From a bacterium TMED88 (GTDB lineage Bacteria; Myxococcota_A; UBA9160; UBA4427), in NCBI GenBank assembly GCA_002171515.1, contig NHEP01000078.1, positions 1 to 57,459 on the forward strand: 57,459 nucleotides of DNA, in the 5' to 3' direction. Both the position numbers and the translations under genes were made by a program. Shown here in pieces: positions 27,576-36,653 of the stretch (its first letter is position 1; each line of letters begins with the position of its first letter). Under the pieces are notes generated by a model. It saw nothing but the letters and a program-made list of their open reading frames with translations. It was not told the DNA's origin and made no database searches.

Positions 27576-28283
27576 TTGAAGCGATCCGCCGCCATTTTGG
27601 GATTTTGGATTTTCCTTGCAGCGGGTCTGTTTGGTTATCTCGCCGGCGACGCTGTGGTCGAACTCCGGGAATATGAAAGGACCGTCACCGTGAAGGGCCT
27701 CGCCGAACGAGAAGTCCCGGCTGACGTCGTCCTCTGGCCGATCGGCTTCACGACCGCGGCCAATGAGCTTCCTGCGCTCTACGAGGAACTCGAACGGCAA
27801 ACCTCAGCGATCCGCGAATTCCTCGGCGACCACCAAATCAATGCCTCGGAGATCACAACATCGCCCCCCGCGGTCACCGACAAGCTGGCTCAGCAATACG
27901 GCAACACGACCCAGATGGCCTTCCGCTACGTGGCCAATCAATCCGTCACCGTGTACTCAACCGACGTGCCCCGAGTTCGAGCGGCCATCCAGCGCCTTTC
28001 GGAACTCGGCCAAAGCGGCATCGCGCTCTCCAGCGCTGGGTATGGCGGCGGAATCGAGTACTTGTTTACCGGGCTCAATGCCGTCAAGCCCCAGATGGTT
28101 GAAGAAGCCACACGACAGGCCCGCGAAGTGGCCGAGAAATTTGCCGCGGATTCCCAGAGTCAACTCGGCCGCATCAAGCGAGCTCAACAAGGACAATTTT
28201 CGATCCGGGATCGCGACAAGAACAATCCGCACCTCAAACGGGTGCGGGTCGTCTCCACCATCGAGTATTACTTGGCGGATTAA
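27576..28283 (+). CDS. SIMPL (DUF541) domain protein, membrane-anchored
   Basis: 235 residues, probably starting at the TTG at 27576 behind GGAAG. One N-terminal transmembrane or uncleaved signal segment (AAILGFWIFLAAGLFGYLAG) precedes a SIMPL domain: RTVTVKGLAEREVPADVVLW, then QINASEITTSPPAVTD and REVAEKFAADSQSQLGRIKRA. SIMPL proteins (such as BP26 or YggE) lie in the periplasm or outer envelope and are linked to oxidative stress or assemble into channel-like oligomers. The exact role here is unknown. It converges with trpS, 18 bases away. Confidence 0.85.
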   Translation: MKRSAAILGFWIFLAAGLFGYLAGDAVVELREYERTVTVKGLAEREVPADVVLWPIGFTTAANELPALYEELERQTSAIREFLGDHQINASEITTSPPAVTDKLAQQYGNTTQMAFRYVANQSVTVYSTDVPRVRAAIQRLSELGQSGIALSSAGYGGGIEYLFTGLNAVKPQMVEEATRQAREVAEKFAADSQSQLGRIKRAQQGQFSIRDRDKNNPHLKRVRVVSTIEYYLAD

Positions 28284-28301
28284 AATTCCGAAGATTTGTC
28301 C

Positions 28302-29282
28302 CTAGCGCGGTTCGCCCAGACCGGCGGCTTCCCGGCACCGTTCAAGAACCGGCATCGCAATGGCTCGAGCACGGACGGCTCCCTGCCGGAGGATGTCTTC
28401 GACCTCGTCGGGACGCGCCGCGTAGTGGTCGCGGCGCTCTCGCATCGGACCAAAGTAATCTAGAATTTTTCCCAGAAGCTCTTTCTTCACGTCGCCGTAG
28501 CCCAGTCCACCGGCCCGAGCCCGACCCGCGAGCGCTTCACTTTCCGCTTGATCGGCGAACAACCGCCAAAGCTCGAAAAGCGCGCCCGTCGGCTCCTTGG
28601 GCTCATCGACCGGCGTGGAGTCTGTCACGATGCCCATCACGGACTTCTTCAAGGGCTTTTTCGCAGCAAACATCTGAATCGTATTGTCGTAGGACTTGCT
28701 CATCTTGCGTCCGTCTGTTCCCGGAACTACGGCGGTATCATCGAGGGTGTACGGCTCGGGCAAAACCAGCGCTTCGCAGTCGTAGGCGTGATTGAAACGC
28801 TGAGCCATATCGCGGGTCATTTCGATGTGCTGCTTCTGATCCTGACCCACGGGCACGACATCGGCGTGGTAGAGCAAGATGTCGGCCGCCATCAGGACGG
28901 GGTACGTAAACAACCCGTGGTCAACCGCGTCACCCCGATCCATGGCCGCCTTGTAGGCATGGGCCCGCTCGAGCATCCCCATTGGGGTCACGGAAGTCAG
29001 GATCCAGGTCAGCTCAGTGACTTCGGGGATATCGCTCTGTCGAAACAGGATCGCTTTTTCGGGATCGAGGCCGGCCCCCAGATAGTCGAGTGCGACCGCC
29101 TCGGTGTAGCGCCGGCGTAGAGCACCGTCGCGAACCGAGGTCATCGAGTGATAATCAGCGATGAAGTAGAGCGCATCGTCGTACTGCGCCTGCAATGCAA
29201 CAAACTGACGCAAAGCCCCAAAGTAGTTGCCCAGGTGGAGCATTTCTCCAGTCGGCTTGGTTCCCGAGAGCACGCGGGTCAT
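28302..29282 (-). CDS. trpS: Tryptophanyl-tRNA synthetase
   Basis: Class I aminoacyl-tRNA synthetase. RVLSGTKPTGEMLHLGNYFG contains the HIGH-equivalent HLGN, and GRKMSKSYDNTI holds the KMSKS loop. YPVLMAADILLYHADVVPVG and DQKQHIEMTRDMAQRFN are characteristic of TrpRS. At 326 residues it is a normal compact bacterial form. Its ATG directly follows the stop of the aminotransferase gene, so the two form a tight operon. Confidence 0.97.
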   Translation of the reverse strand: MTRVLSGTKPTGEMLHLGNYFGALRQFVALQAQYDDALYFIADYHSMTSVRDGALRRRYTEAVALDYLGAGLDPEKAILFRQSDIPEVTELTWILTSVTPMGMLERAHAYKAAMDRGDAVDHGLFTYPVLMAADILLYHADVVPVGQDQKQHIEMTRDMAQRFNHAYDCEALVLPEPYTLDDTAVVPGTDGRKMSKSYDNTIQMFAAKKPLKKSVMGIVTDSTPVDEPKEPTGALFELWRLFADQAESEALAGRARAGGLGYGDVKKELLGKILDYFGPMRERRDHYAARPDEVEDILRQGAVRARAIAMPVLERCREAAGLGEPR

Positions 29283-30272
29283 TCAGGCGCCCTCCCCTGG
29301 CGCAGTATTTTGAGAGTTCGCAAAAGTCAGCCAGTGGAGGTAGTCCGGATCTTCTCCGGAAACGACCTGCTGAAAGTGTTTGTACAGAGCTTTCGCGACA
29401 GGCCCTGGGCAAACCGATCCGATGGAATGACCGTCGATGGACTCCACCGGCGCGACGCCCGCGGTCGTTCCCGTCAAGAAGACTTCGCGCGCTTCAAAGA
29501 GCGGTTCCGGACGAATCCGCTCTTCGCGGACCGTATAGCCGTCCGCCTGGGCCAGTTCGATCAGGCTGAGTCGAGTGACTCCTTGCAGGACGCTTTCTTC
29601 AGGGGGGGTGAGCAGCACGCCCTCGGCGTCGACGACGAAGACATTGGTGGTCGGCCCCTCCGCGACCCAGCCCTCTTCATCGACAAGTAGAATTTCGTCG
29701 AAGCCCTCCTCCTGGGCCCGACGCTTGGCCGTCATGCTGGAAGCGTAGTTGGCGGAGACTTTGGCATGGGGAGAAATGATGTCTTCCCGGCGCTGATGGG
29801 CCTTCTTCTCAAGCCACAGCCGAATCGGCGAACGCCGGGCGGTTCTTTGGCCGGGCAAGCGTTCGACAACGTCTCGCTGCGGATCGTAGGCCGCAATCGC
29901 CAATGAGACCCTTTGGTCAATGGGCACCACATCCACTTCGACCGAGGCGAAATAAGCACTGGCCTTGACCGCTTTGGCCCCGGGATTGGCCCGAACCGCC
30001 GAAAGCACACCCTTACGAATCTCCGACGCGCTGAATTCAATCGGAAGCCCCATCAGGGCGCAGGACTGCAGCATTCGCTCGATGTGAACATCGAGACGAA
30101 AAATCGCGGGCCCCCGTGGGGTCTCGTGAACGCTCATATAGTCAAAAACGAGCGATCCCCGCTGCAGGCTATGGGAGAGGACGTGCACGGTGACGGATTC
30201 CCAGGGCGCGAGGGATCCGTTGAGCCAAATCAGACGATCGATCGGGGAATTCTCTTTCACGGGCGGGAACAT
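29283..30272 (-). CDS. ilvE: Class IV aminotransferase, branched-chain type
   Basis: Fold-type IV PLP enzyme of about 329 residues. LIWLNGSLAPWESVTVHVLS starts the small domain. The PLP lysine lies in SPHAKVSANYASSM, and EEGFDEILLVDEEGWVAEGP, TNVFVV and FLTGTTAGVAPV follow the BCAT pattern. Branched-chain aminotransferase is the best call, but D-amino-acid transaminase or aminodeoxychorismate lyase relatives share the fold. The ATG at 30272 was chosen over 30344, though no strong ribosome site is visible. It is joined end to start with trpS. Confidence 0.85.
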   Translation of the reverse strand: MFPPVKENSPIDRLIWLNGSLAPWESVTVHVLSHSLQRGSLVFDYMSVHETPRGPAIFRLDVHIERMLQSCALMGLPIEFSASEIRKGVLSAVRANPGAKAVKASAYFASVEVDVVPIDQRVSLAIAAYDPQRDVVERLPGQRTARRSPIRLWLEKKAHQRREDIISPHAKVSANYASSMTAKRRAQEEGFDEILLVDEEGWVAEGPTTNVFVVDAEGVLLTPPEESVLQGVTRLSLIELAQADGYTVREERIRPEPLFEAREVFLTGTTAGVAPVESIDGHSIGSVCPGPVAKALYKHFQQVVSGEDPDYLHWLTFANSQNTAPGEGA

Positions 30273-30391
30273 ATCATGCGCTGGAGGTGGAAGAAGGAGG
30301 AACCCGCTGGAATTCCCTGACACCTCGTGCCCCCTGACGGCCACTCCCTATTTCACGACCTCGGCGACTGCCTGCCGGGTGGGAGAGAACC

Positions 30392-30505
30392 ATGTCCAAA
30401 ACGATCAAGAAAGCCACCGGAGTCCTCATGATGGGGGCCCGGCTTTACCGAGAACTGGCCCTTTCGGCCCTGACGCTGATTCCCGGACGGCGAGAGGAAG
30501 CCTGA
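30392..30505 (+). CDS. Small 37-residue protein, possibly membrane-associated
   Basis: An ATG at 30392 with GGGAGAG five bases upstream opens a frame starting MSKTIKKATGVLMMGARLYR and ending RREEA. A basic N-terminus, a hydrophobic middle (ALSALTLIPG) and a charged tail suggest a small peripheral or membrane peptide. It lies alone between two minus-strand genes. I do not recognise it. Confidence 0.4.
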   Translation: MSKTIKKATGVLMMGARLYRELALSALTLIPGRREEA

Positions 30506-30524
30506 TTGGCCCCAGTGCGTTGAT

Positions 30525-30890
30525 TTAGGCGCGCTGCGCTCTCGTCGAGGCCGGCGCCGAGTTCGAGGGCTCGGATGGATCACCTTTCGGGTGATCCTCC
30601 GCCCGGCGCGCCTCGGCCTGAACGGCGCTGTAGGCATCAAGGGTGGCCGCCGCTCGATCGCGAGCGACCGAGGACGCCGGCGTCTCGAGGCTCTTCACCC
30701 AGCTCCGCGCCGCCAAGGCGAGCGAAAAGAGCAAAAACACCGCAGCCAGAATCGTCAGATCCATCGGCCCCAGCCCAAACAGCTGCGGCTGGTAGGACGT
30801 GGTGATCGCAATCGCCTTCAGGGCAAACGCGCCGAAGAGTGAGGTCCAGCCCAGCCAGATCAGTAGGTCGATGAGGGGTAGCACCGGCAT
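30525..30890 (-). CDS. Small membrane protein with charged Ala-rich tail
   Basis: About 121 residues. The N-terminal half has two hydrophobic segments (LIDLLIWLGWTSLFGAFAL and LTILAAVFLLFSLALAA). The C-terminal half is soluble and rich in Ala, Glu, Arg and Ser (DAYSAVQAEARRAEDH). The ATG at 30890 has GGAG upstream; a GTG at 30902 is the alternative. I recognise no family. It is followed downstream (higher coordinates) by an AT-poor gap and then tRNA-Thr. Confidence 0.6.
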   Translation of the reverse strand: MPVLPLIDLLIWLGWTSLFGAFALKAIAITTSYQPQLFGLGPMDLTILAAVFLLFSLALAARSWVKSLETPASSVARDRAAATLDAYSAVQAEARRAEDHPKGDPSEPSNSAPASTRAQRA

Positions 30891-31171
30891 GATTTTCTCC
30901 ACACGACTTTCCAGTTCGGCCCATGCGCCAGAGGCCCGGATCAGTGCATGCTACGACTCTCGATAGGGTTCGGTCAATGCGGGACTGCCCCCGCGCCCCC
31001 GGAAGCGCTGAGTGGATCCAGAGCCCCCCCGGCTGCCTCGTGGCCGGATAAGAACTTCTTCAGAAAAGGCCCATTGCTCACATCGCCGCTCGGTCGGTCC
31101 TAATGGCAACAGCGGGAGCCCGGGGCTAAGTTTCGCGCCCGAATGGGCCGAAGAAAGATTGGCCCCGTCAA

Positions 31172-31247
31172 GCCGACGTAGCTCAGCTGGTAGAGCAGCT
31201 CACTCGTAATGAGCAGGTCAGCGGTTCGAGTCCGCTCGTCGGCTCCA
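31172..31247 (+). tRNA. tRNA-Thr (anticodon CGU)
   Basis: A full cloverleaf can be drawn. The acceptor GCCGACG pairs with CGTCGGC. The D arm is GCTC-AGCTGGTA-GAGC. The anticodon stem GCTCA/TGAGC carries the loop CTCGTAA with CGT at positions 34-36, reading ACG (Thr). The T arm is AGCGG-TTCGAGT-CCGCT. The 3' CCA is encoded at 31245-31247. The accessory region starts just after it. Confidence 0.96.
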
Positions 31248-31309
31248 TCGACCCCCTCCGCTCGAGCCGCGAAGCGCATCGCGCAGCCGAAACCGAGCCC
31301 GGCGCGCTG

Positions 31310-31394
31310 CCCGCCACGGCGGCACCGCTAGGGATTCAACATAACGCCCATACTCGGACGTTGTGCCAGAACCCAGCTTGAATGTCCTATCCCC
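31310..31394 (+). repeat. Dispersed palindromic repeat, copy A
   Basis: 85-bp copy beginning CCCGCCACGG and ending TCCTATCCCC, with the core GGACGTTGTGCCAGAACCCA. It is the first copy after tRNA-Thr. Members of the family recur at 37.8, 40.2, 41.7, 43.0, 46.8 and 53.5 kb with the same length and mostly the same orientation. The core hairpin is CATAACGCCC/GGACGTTGTG with a single mismatch. Confidence 0.85.
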
Positions 31395-31511
31395 TCTCCT
31401 TGACTCAGTACTGAGAGCGCACTCGGTCTTTGATCGATTGTCTCGCGATGAGGATGATCACGGTTTGCCTGATTCCCTGGGTTCGGTTGCCTGATCCGGA
31501 GGCTCGCTGGC

Positions 31512-31772
31512 TTAGAATTTGACGACCTCGACTTCGAATCCAGAGCCGATCCGATAGTCGAAGAGCCGACTGGTACGATCCATTTTAACGCGGGGGTCGA
31601 GGCGAAAAATGACCCCCCCGCTTTCATCCTCCATCTCGGCCAGCATGGTCTTGCGTAAAATGAGATGGGTAATGCCTTGTTGTTGAAAGTACTCAAGGAA
31701 TCGGTTGGGCTTCAGACAATCGGAAAAATATTCGAAGCTATTCGCAAGGCCGTCGAGATTGATGACTTTCAT
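31512..31772 (-). pseudogene. C-terminal remnant of a membrane glycosyltransferase-like protein
   Basis: An 86-residue frame bounded by an in-frame stop immediately upstream, with no visible ribosome site. It reads VINLDGLANSFEYFSDCLK, then FLEYFQQQGITHLIL. This pattern is common in the C-terminal soluble domain of GT39-like polytopic glycosyltransferases (DGLVNxYEYY...GVxYVV). The membrane part is missing, so I take it as a 5'-truncated remnant. A stand-alone small protein cannot be excluded. Confidence 0.45.
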
Positions 31773-32354
31773 CAAAAGAGATCAAAGAATCTCGTGCAAA
31801 GTGGTGAGCGGTCTGGAGATAGTACAAGGCATCGTTAGGAATAAAGGCTACGATCCGGGTGTCGCCACCCGCCAGCATGGAAGCAAGCCCCGGTCACAAG
31901 ACCAGGCCGCCGAGGCATGCGGGGGTTATCCAATTGAATCGCCCTTTGATTCGGGTCTCTAGAGGCAACTGCTGTGTCTCCTGCCGAATTAATGCGCTCT
32001 ACAAGGTCTTGCCGAGGAGAAAACGTTACACGTTCCTGAAGAGATTCGAGTACTGCGCATCGGCTTGGACGCGCCATCACGCTAGGCCAATTGATTGCGA
32101 AAGCCATATTCGCTCCCCCACGAGCATCCAAGACCCCTCCGTATATGCGGGCATGCTACAAGCCGGCAGAATCAAAGTACAGCCTGGATCTGGCCAGAGA
32201 GTTCGTGATCTCGGCAGGGCTCCTTGCGCACTATCCCCGTCAGAGATTAGTTTCCAGGAGGACGGGTGGCGCCCTACCGCCAGCACCGTTTTGGCAGACC
32301 GGGAGGCCACTCCTCACCGATGGGAACGCATTCATGACGGGCACGACCTGATCA
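31773..32354. other. Intergenic stretch without recognisable gene
   Basis: About 580 bases between a gene remnant and the SGNH hydrolase gene. Open frames here lack ribosome sites and resemble nothing I know. No hairpin or repeat stood out. Confidence 0.5.
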
Positions 32355-33428
32355 ATGTCAACTCGGCTTGCCATCATCGTCGCGAAGATCGGGCTCCTTC
32401 TGGCCTCGACCCTTCTCTCTGTCGCTGCGCTGGAGCTTGGGCTGACGTTCTGGTATGCCGATCTCCGCGAAACCGGCCCATTGGAGCTTGTCGAGGAATG
32501 GGGGTCTCCCTTCATATTCAAGGCTCGCTCGCACCCAGAATCGAAGACATATGGTGTGAGGCGCAGCCTTCCGATCGAGCTGGCCACGCCCCCCGGCACG
32601 ACGAGAATTCTCTCCTACGGAGACTCGATTTCCGCCGGTCACAAACTGAGCGAGCCCGAGACCTACGCATACATGCTCGAAAAGCGACTGAGCGAGTCGA
32701 ACGATGGAATCGTCGAAGTATTGAATATGTCGCGCGGACATTCACCGACGATTCACAGCTTTCACCTGCGTTCAGACGTACCCCGATTCAAACCCGACGG
32801 AGTCGTGCTCGAGATCGAGTTGATAAACGATGTGTCGGATGAAGCGCGGGTCCATACCTCGGGCCAGGACGAGGATGGCCTGCCCCTCCAGATCCATCGT
32901 CATCGCTACCTACTCGGCTGGGACGGCCACATCCTCTCACCCCTCAGCGTTTTCGGTTCATCGATCGAACGCACGAAGCTCTACGCGAAGCTATCGCGAT
33001 GGTACGGGCGGTTGCGATACAAGATGAATCCCAATCCAATCTTCGAGCCCGACTCGAACAAGACTTTCTACCACCTATACCCAGACCGTTTCCTACTGAC
33101 CCAGCCCGCCCTCGACGATGGCTTCGAACGAATCTTCCGCACGGTTTCGGGGATCCAGCGCTACCTCCAAAGGCAGGGGATACGATTCTTGCTCGTCATC
33201 ATCCCGTCGCGCCATGTCTTCACACGAGAGCAATACACCGAGACATCCACCGCGATCGTCGCGCGTGCGGAGAGACGCGCGGAGGAACTAGAGATTCCAT
33301 ACGTGTCGATGACGGCGGCGCTGGCAGAACGGGGCGGTGCGGAACTGTTCATGGACTTCTGTCACCCGACCGGAGACGGAAACGAGGTGATCGCGGATGT
33401 GCTGGAGCCGGAGCTGGTGGGGTGGTGA
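32355..33428 (+). CDS. SGNH/GDSL-type hydrolase, membrane-anchored
   Basis: 357 residues with one N-terminal transmembrane segment (LAIIVAKIGLLLASTLLSVA). The SGNH block I is YGDSISAG with the nucleophile Ser, block II/III lies around NMSRGHSP and LEIELINDV, and block V is DFCHPTGDGNEV, giving Asp and His. Such proteins remove or transfer acyl groups on surface glycans, or hydrolyse esters outside the membrane. Neighbouring glycosyltransferase genes suggest a glycan-modifying job. The substrate is unknown. Confidence 0.75.
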   Translation: MSTRLAIIVAKIGLLLASTLLSVAALELGLTFWYADLRETGPLELVEEWGSPFIFKARSHPESKTYGVRRSLPIELATPPGTTRILSYGDSISAGHKLSEPETYAYMLEKRLSESNDGIVEVLNMSRGHSPTIHSFHLRSDVPRFKPDGVVLEIELINDVSDEARVHTSGQDEDGLPLQIHRHRYLLGWDGHILSPLSVFGSSIERTKLYAKLSRWYGRLRYKMNPNPIFEPDSNKTFYHLYPDRFLLTQPALDDGFERIFRTVSGIQRYLQRQGIRFLLVIIPSRHVFTREQYTETSTAIVARAERRAEELEIPYVSMTAALAERGGAELFMDFCHPTGDGNEVIADVLEPELVGW

Positions 33429-33805
33429 AAGGGGGGCGGGGATCGGGCGACTCTGGAATCGAGGACTCCACCCTCCCCTTTTCCCGGAGTCGCGTGGCGC
33501 CGGGAGTCAGACCCGACGCCGCTGTACGCAGGGGTGTACAGCCAGTCGCAGAACGCTGACCGTCCGTAGTTGTTACTTCTTCCATTGTTACGTTCTTCAG
33601 CCCTGAGGGGCGGGGGTTATGGGCCAGTACGGCTGGCCTTTCATCCCTGAGGCCCTGCAAGCATCCGCACGGCAGGCGGTCTACTGGAGTTCGCAATAGA
33701 AGCTCCTCAATATCATGATCCGATTGATCCTCCGAAAAATCCGCTCCGATGTTGTGACCAGAAGCTGGTTGAATTCCTCAACTTTGAGTCGGGAGTTTGA
33801 TCCGT
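33429..33805. other. Intergenic stretch with one hairpin
   Basis: About 380 bases between two converging genes. GGCCAG (33622-33627) pairs with CTGGCC (33633-33638) and is followed by TTTC, a weak terminator for the SGNH gene. Nothing else is recognisable. Confidence 0.4.
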
Positions 33806-35092
33806 TCAGGTCGATACGAAAACAGGCTTCGACCGATGCGGCCGGACACCTGATCCCATGGTTTGCCTACCCCGCGATCGACTGTCTCGATCAGATTGCT
33901 TTTTCGAATCGGTATTCTCGGAAGGGGTCGCAGGAGCATCAGCTTGCAGATACCAAAGGCAGAGAAGACAAATCATCGCATACTTATCCCACGCGATGTG
34001 GGCTTTCATCAGAAGAAGCGCGTGGGTCCAAACCAGGGCCGAGGCCAGTGACCATCGGCGGAAGCGCCAGAAGCAAAGAGAGGCGGCGCCCCAGAGCACC
34101 ACGAGACGCAACGCTTCATGCTCACCTAGCACCCAGCGAAGGAATTTATCCAAGAAACCCATCGTCTCGATCCCATAATCGTCAGGATTTCCCAGTGGCG
34201 GAAAAATAAAGAAAGCCACCGCAAGCAAGAGCACGCTCGCGAGCAAAGCGCGCTTCATCCCAAAAGGCTCTTTGCTTGCGCCCCTGTCCAACAAGAGCCA
34301 AGCGAGGGGCACGTAGTAGGCCCCGATTACCGCCAGGAAATACAGGCCGTGCTGCGGATTCAGTTCGGGCGTGGCGAACGCCTCGGAAGCGCTTGACGAA
34401 TACGGAGGCGTCAAGCCCCAGAAAAAAACAATCCAACCCAGGAGTGCCAAGAAGCCAGCTGCACAGGCGAGGAGAGTCGGATCGATGAGGGCTGATTGGA
34501 GGCGTCGTCGAAAGGATTCCGTGCCCGAAAGGAGCTGAGTGATTCGGTACACCGCGATCGCGATCGGGACTGCCACCATATATTGACGACTGGACACCGC
34601 CACTACGAAGGCAGCCGCCGACAGAATCCAGTGCTGACGCCGGATGGAAACTAGGCCCACGAAGGCGCCCGCCACCGCAAGGACATCGGTGTAGAGATAG
34701 ACGCTCGTGCCGATGAGGTAGGGAAAGCTCCATGCCCCCACAACAGATAGGAGTACGCGAGAGGTTTCTGCTCTCGCGGTCAGGACAAAAACGCAAGCGA
34801 TTCCGAAAGAGAGCAGCGCGTTAAAGAGGCGACCGGCGAAGAGGCCAGCCCCAAAGGCCGATTCGAGCCAGCCAAAGATCATGAAGGGAAGAGGTGTGCT
34901 GTACTCGTCGTAAGATCGAAGCAGCTCGACCGAGGGCAACGGTTCAGCCGCAAAGCGCAGCGTCGTTGGCCAGTAATGGATTTCGTCCTTGGCGGGAGCG
35001 AACCCAAGCCAGTCGAAGAACCATGCGGTCACCACATAGACCACAGCCATCAAGGTGAGGAAAAGGATCCTCGTGCTGAGCTTCGCTTGCAT
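33806..35092 (-). CDS. Polytopic membrane glycosyltransferase-like protein (GT-C / ALG10-like)
   Basis: About 428 residues with roughly ten hydrophobic segments. After the first helix comes APAKDEIHYWPTTLRFA, an acidic Asp-Glu in the first extracytoplasmic loop as in GT-C enzymes, then LLRSYDEYSTPLPFMIFGWL, reminiscent of ALG10/DIE2 (DExxHxxQ...TTPPG). The start at 35092 (MQAKLSTRILFLTL) skips 65 non-membrane residues of a longer reading. It probably transfers a sugar from a polyprenyl-phosphate donor, but the family match is only approximate. Confidence 0.6.
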   Translation of the reverse strand: MQAKLSTRILFLTLMAVVYVVTAWFFDWLGFAPAKDEIHYWPTTLRFAAEPLPSVELLRSYDEYSTPLPFMIFGWLESAFGAGLFAGRLFNALLSFGIACVFVLTARAETSRVLLSVVGAWSFPYLIGTSVYLYTDVLAVAGAFVGLVSIRRQHWILSAAAFVVAVSSRQYMVAVPIAIAVYRITQLLSGTESFRRRLQSALIDPTLLACAAGFLALLGWIVFFWGLTPPYSSSASEAFATPELNPQHGLYFLAVIGAYYVPLAWLLLDRGASKEPFGMKRALLASVLLLAVAFFIFPPLGNPDDYGIETMGFLDKFLRWVLGEHEALRLVVLWGAASLCFWRFRRWSLASALVWTHALLLMKAHIAWDKYAMICLLCLWYLQADAPATPSENTDSKKQSDRDSRSRGRQTMGSGVRPHRSKPVFVST

Positions 35093-35597
35093 CGGGGAAT
35101 CGTAGAGTCCGGCGTAGCTCGTTGCAACGCGTACCCTTCGATCAGCATGGCATCGCGTAAAGCGCCTGATCGCCCCACCTGTCAGGCTCCATGGTGGACC
35201 GATACGATCTTCCCGAAATATACGGACCAAGCATGGCGTAAGGAATTGGGCATGGTGGCTTTTCCCGAGCCGACAACAACACACCATCTCGGCTTCGGGC
35301 CTTTGGGACTTTCTGCGATGCAGCGTCTCGGGTAGGCCTTACAGGCTGGATCGGGCTCCAAGCCCGCTGCAAAGGCTTCTGAGCCGGCGATCTTGCTTAT
35401 GCTGCTTTCAGCGTGCCCGAGGCCTTGGACGCCCCCGTTCTCCCAGAAACTCCGACCCTAGATGAAGCCGACTCGCACGTAAGCATTGACGTCAAAAGTT
35501 GATCTTTTAGGGGGGGGGTAAGCGGTTCTATGACTGATCAATTTTGGATTAAAGGTTCATAAATCTTCTTGTTGTTTTATGGTTTCAGGAGCCAATC
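35093..35597. other. Intergenic stretch, no gene seen
   Basis: About 500 bases upstream of two divergent genes. It contains a run of eight or nine G near 35511-35519 and becomes AT-richer towards the Coq4-like gene, where its promoter may lie. I see no repeat or RNA gene. Confidence 0.4.
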
Positions 35598-36653
35598 ATG
35601 CAAACGGGGAAACTCATGAAGAAAATTGCGCAGGTAAGAGGTGATCTCGGGCACACGATTCTGGGCTTGATGAAGGCCGTTACGACAGACGAAGGCAAGC
35701 TGCCGATGCATGAAATTCACAACTCGACCTTGCACGCCTTGGCGAACCACTTGTTTCATCAGGAAGTTGATCCTTCGAAACTTGAAACCGATTTTTCGGC
35801 CTATGAACAAATCGAGGACTTGGAACTTCAAAAAGAAGTTCTTCACATGGGCGGCATCTTCCCGTTTCTCGAAGAAGAGACCGTGGAACAAAAAGCGTCG
35901 GCTCTCATTCGACTCGGTGATCTTTGGGGCGTTCACGATAAAGTTGTGAAGGGAGCTCTTGCCCTTTGCAAAGGGCACAAGCGTCTTCTCTATATGGACA
36001 CTCTCCGTATGAACAAGTATGAGTTCGGCAGTACAGCGAGAACCACCCTCAAGTTTCTGCTGGGCCCCCTCCATCTCGACGGCAGCAAAAAGATCCTTGA
36101 GCAGTACCACGGGTATGCGGAGTTGCCAGACCATACGCTGGGTCGAACGATGGTGCAGTATTACCAGGACAACGAGTTCCCTCTCCCCGGGACGCCTGGT
36201 GCGACCTTTTCGAATGCATTAACCCAGCACGATTTTCATCACGTCATGGCGGGATATGACACGACTCCACTCGGAGAAATTCTCGTGCAGGCCTTTGATC
36301 ATGCGATTTCGCAGGGCGATGCATCCGGTGCCATTGTTGGAGTCGTCGCTCAAATGCAAATCGGTCTCGTTTTCGATCCGTCGGTTCGTGCCTGGAAAGG
36401 CCAGTTTAATCCGGACCTTTTCTTTCGAGCCATCGAGCGAGGCAGCGATGCCAAGGTCGATTATCTCACGCCCGGATACGACATGGACCCTCTCATGGAG
36501 CAGCCCCTGGACGAGATCCGTGAACGATTCGGGGTTTCACCAGAGGGAATGCTCGTGAATAACCCGACTGATCGCTGGTGCGGAGAGATGGGACCTGTGA
36601 CGGAGCGGGAGAGCAGCGACATCGTCAAACAAAAGGGCTTAAACTTCGACTGA
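35598..36653 (+). CDS. Coq4-like domain protein
   Basis: 351 residues starting behind CAGGAG. The middle holds LPDHTLGRTMVQYYQDN and the metal-site motif QHDFHHVMAGYDTTPLGE, which matches the HDxxHx(11)E zinc motif of the ubiquinone-biosynthesis scaffold Coq4. The N-terminal 120 residues are helical and not recognised. Base composition is lower in GC than in the neighbours, suggesting acquisition. No quinone genes are nearby, so whether it acts in quinone synthesis is open. Confidence 0.6.
   Translation: MQTGKLMKKIAQVRGDLGHTILGLMKAVTTDEGKLPMHEIHNSTLHALANHLFHQEVDPSKLETDFSAYEQIEDLELQKEVLHMGGIFPFLEEETVEQKASALIRLGDLWGVHDKVVKGALALCKGHKRLLYMDTLRMNKYEFGSTARTTLKFLLGPLHLDGSKKILEQYHGYAELPDHTLGRTMVQYYQDNEFPLPGTPGATFSNALTQHDFHHVMAGYDTTPLGEILVQAFDHAISQGDASGAIVGVVAQMQIGLVFDPSVRAWKGQFNPDLFFRAIERGSDAKVDYLTPGYDMDPLMEQPLDEIRERFGVSPEGMLVNNPTDRWCGEMGPVTERESSDIVKQKGLNFD

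Noticed and set aside
35505..35525. G run upstream of the Coq4-like gene as a quadruplex regulator
   Set aside because: It is a single run of eight or nine G, not four spaced G tracts, so a quadruplex is not supported by the sequence alone.
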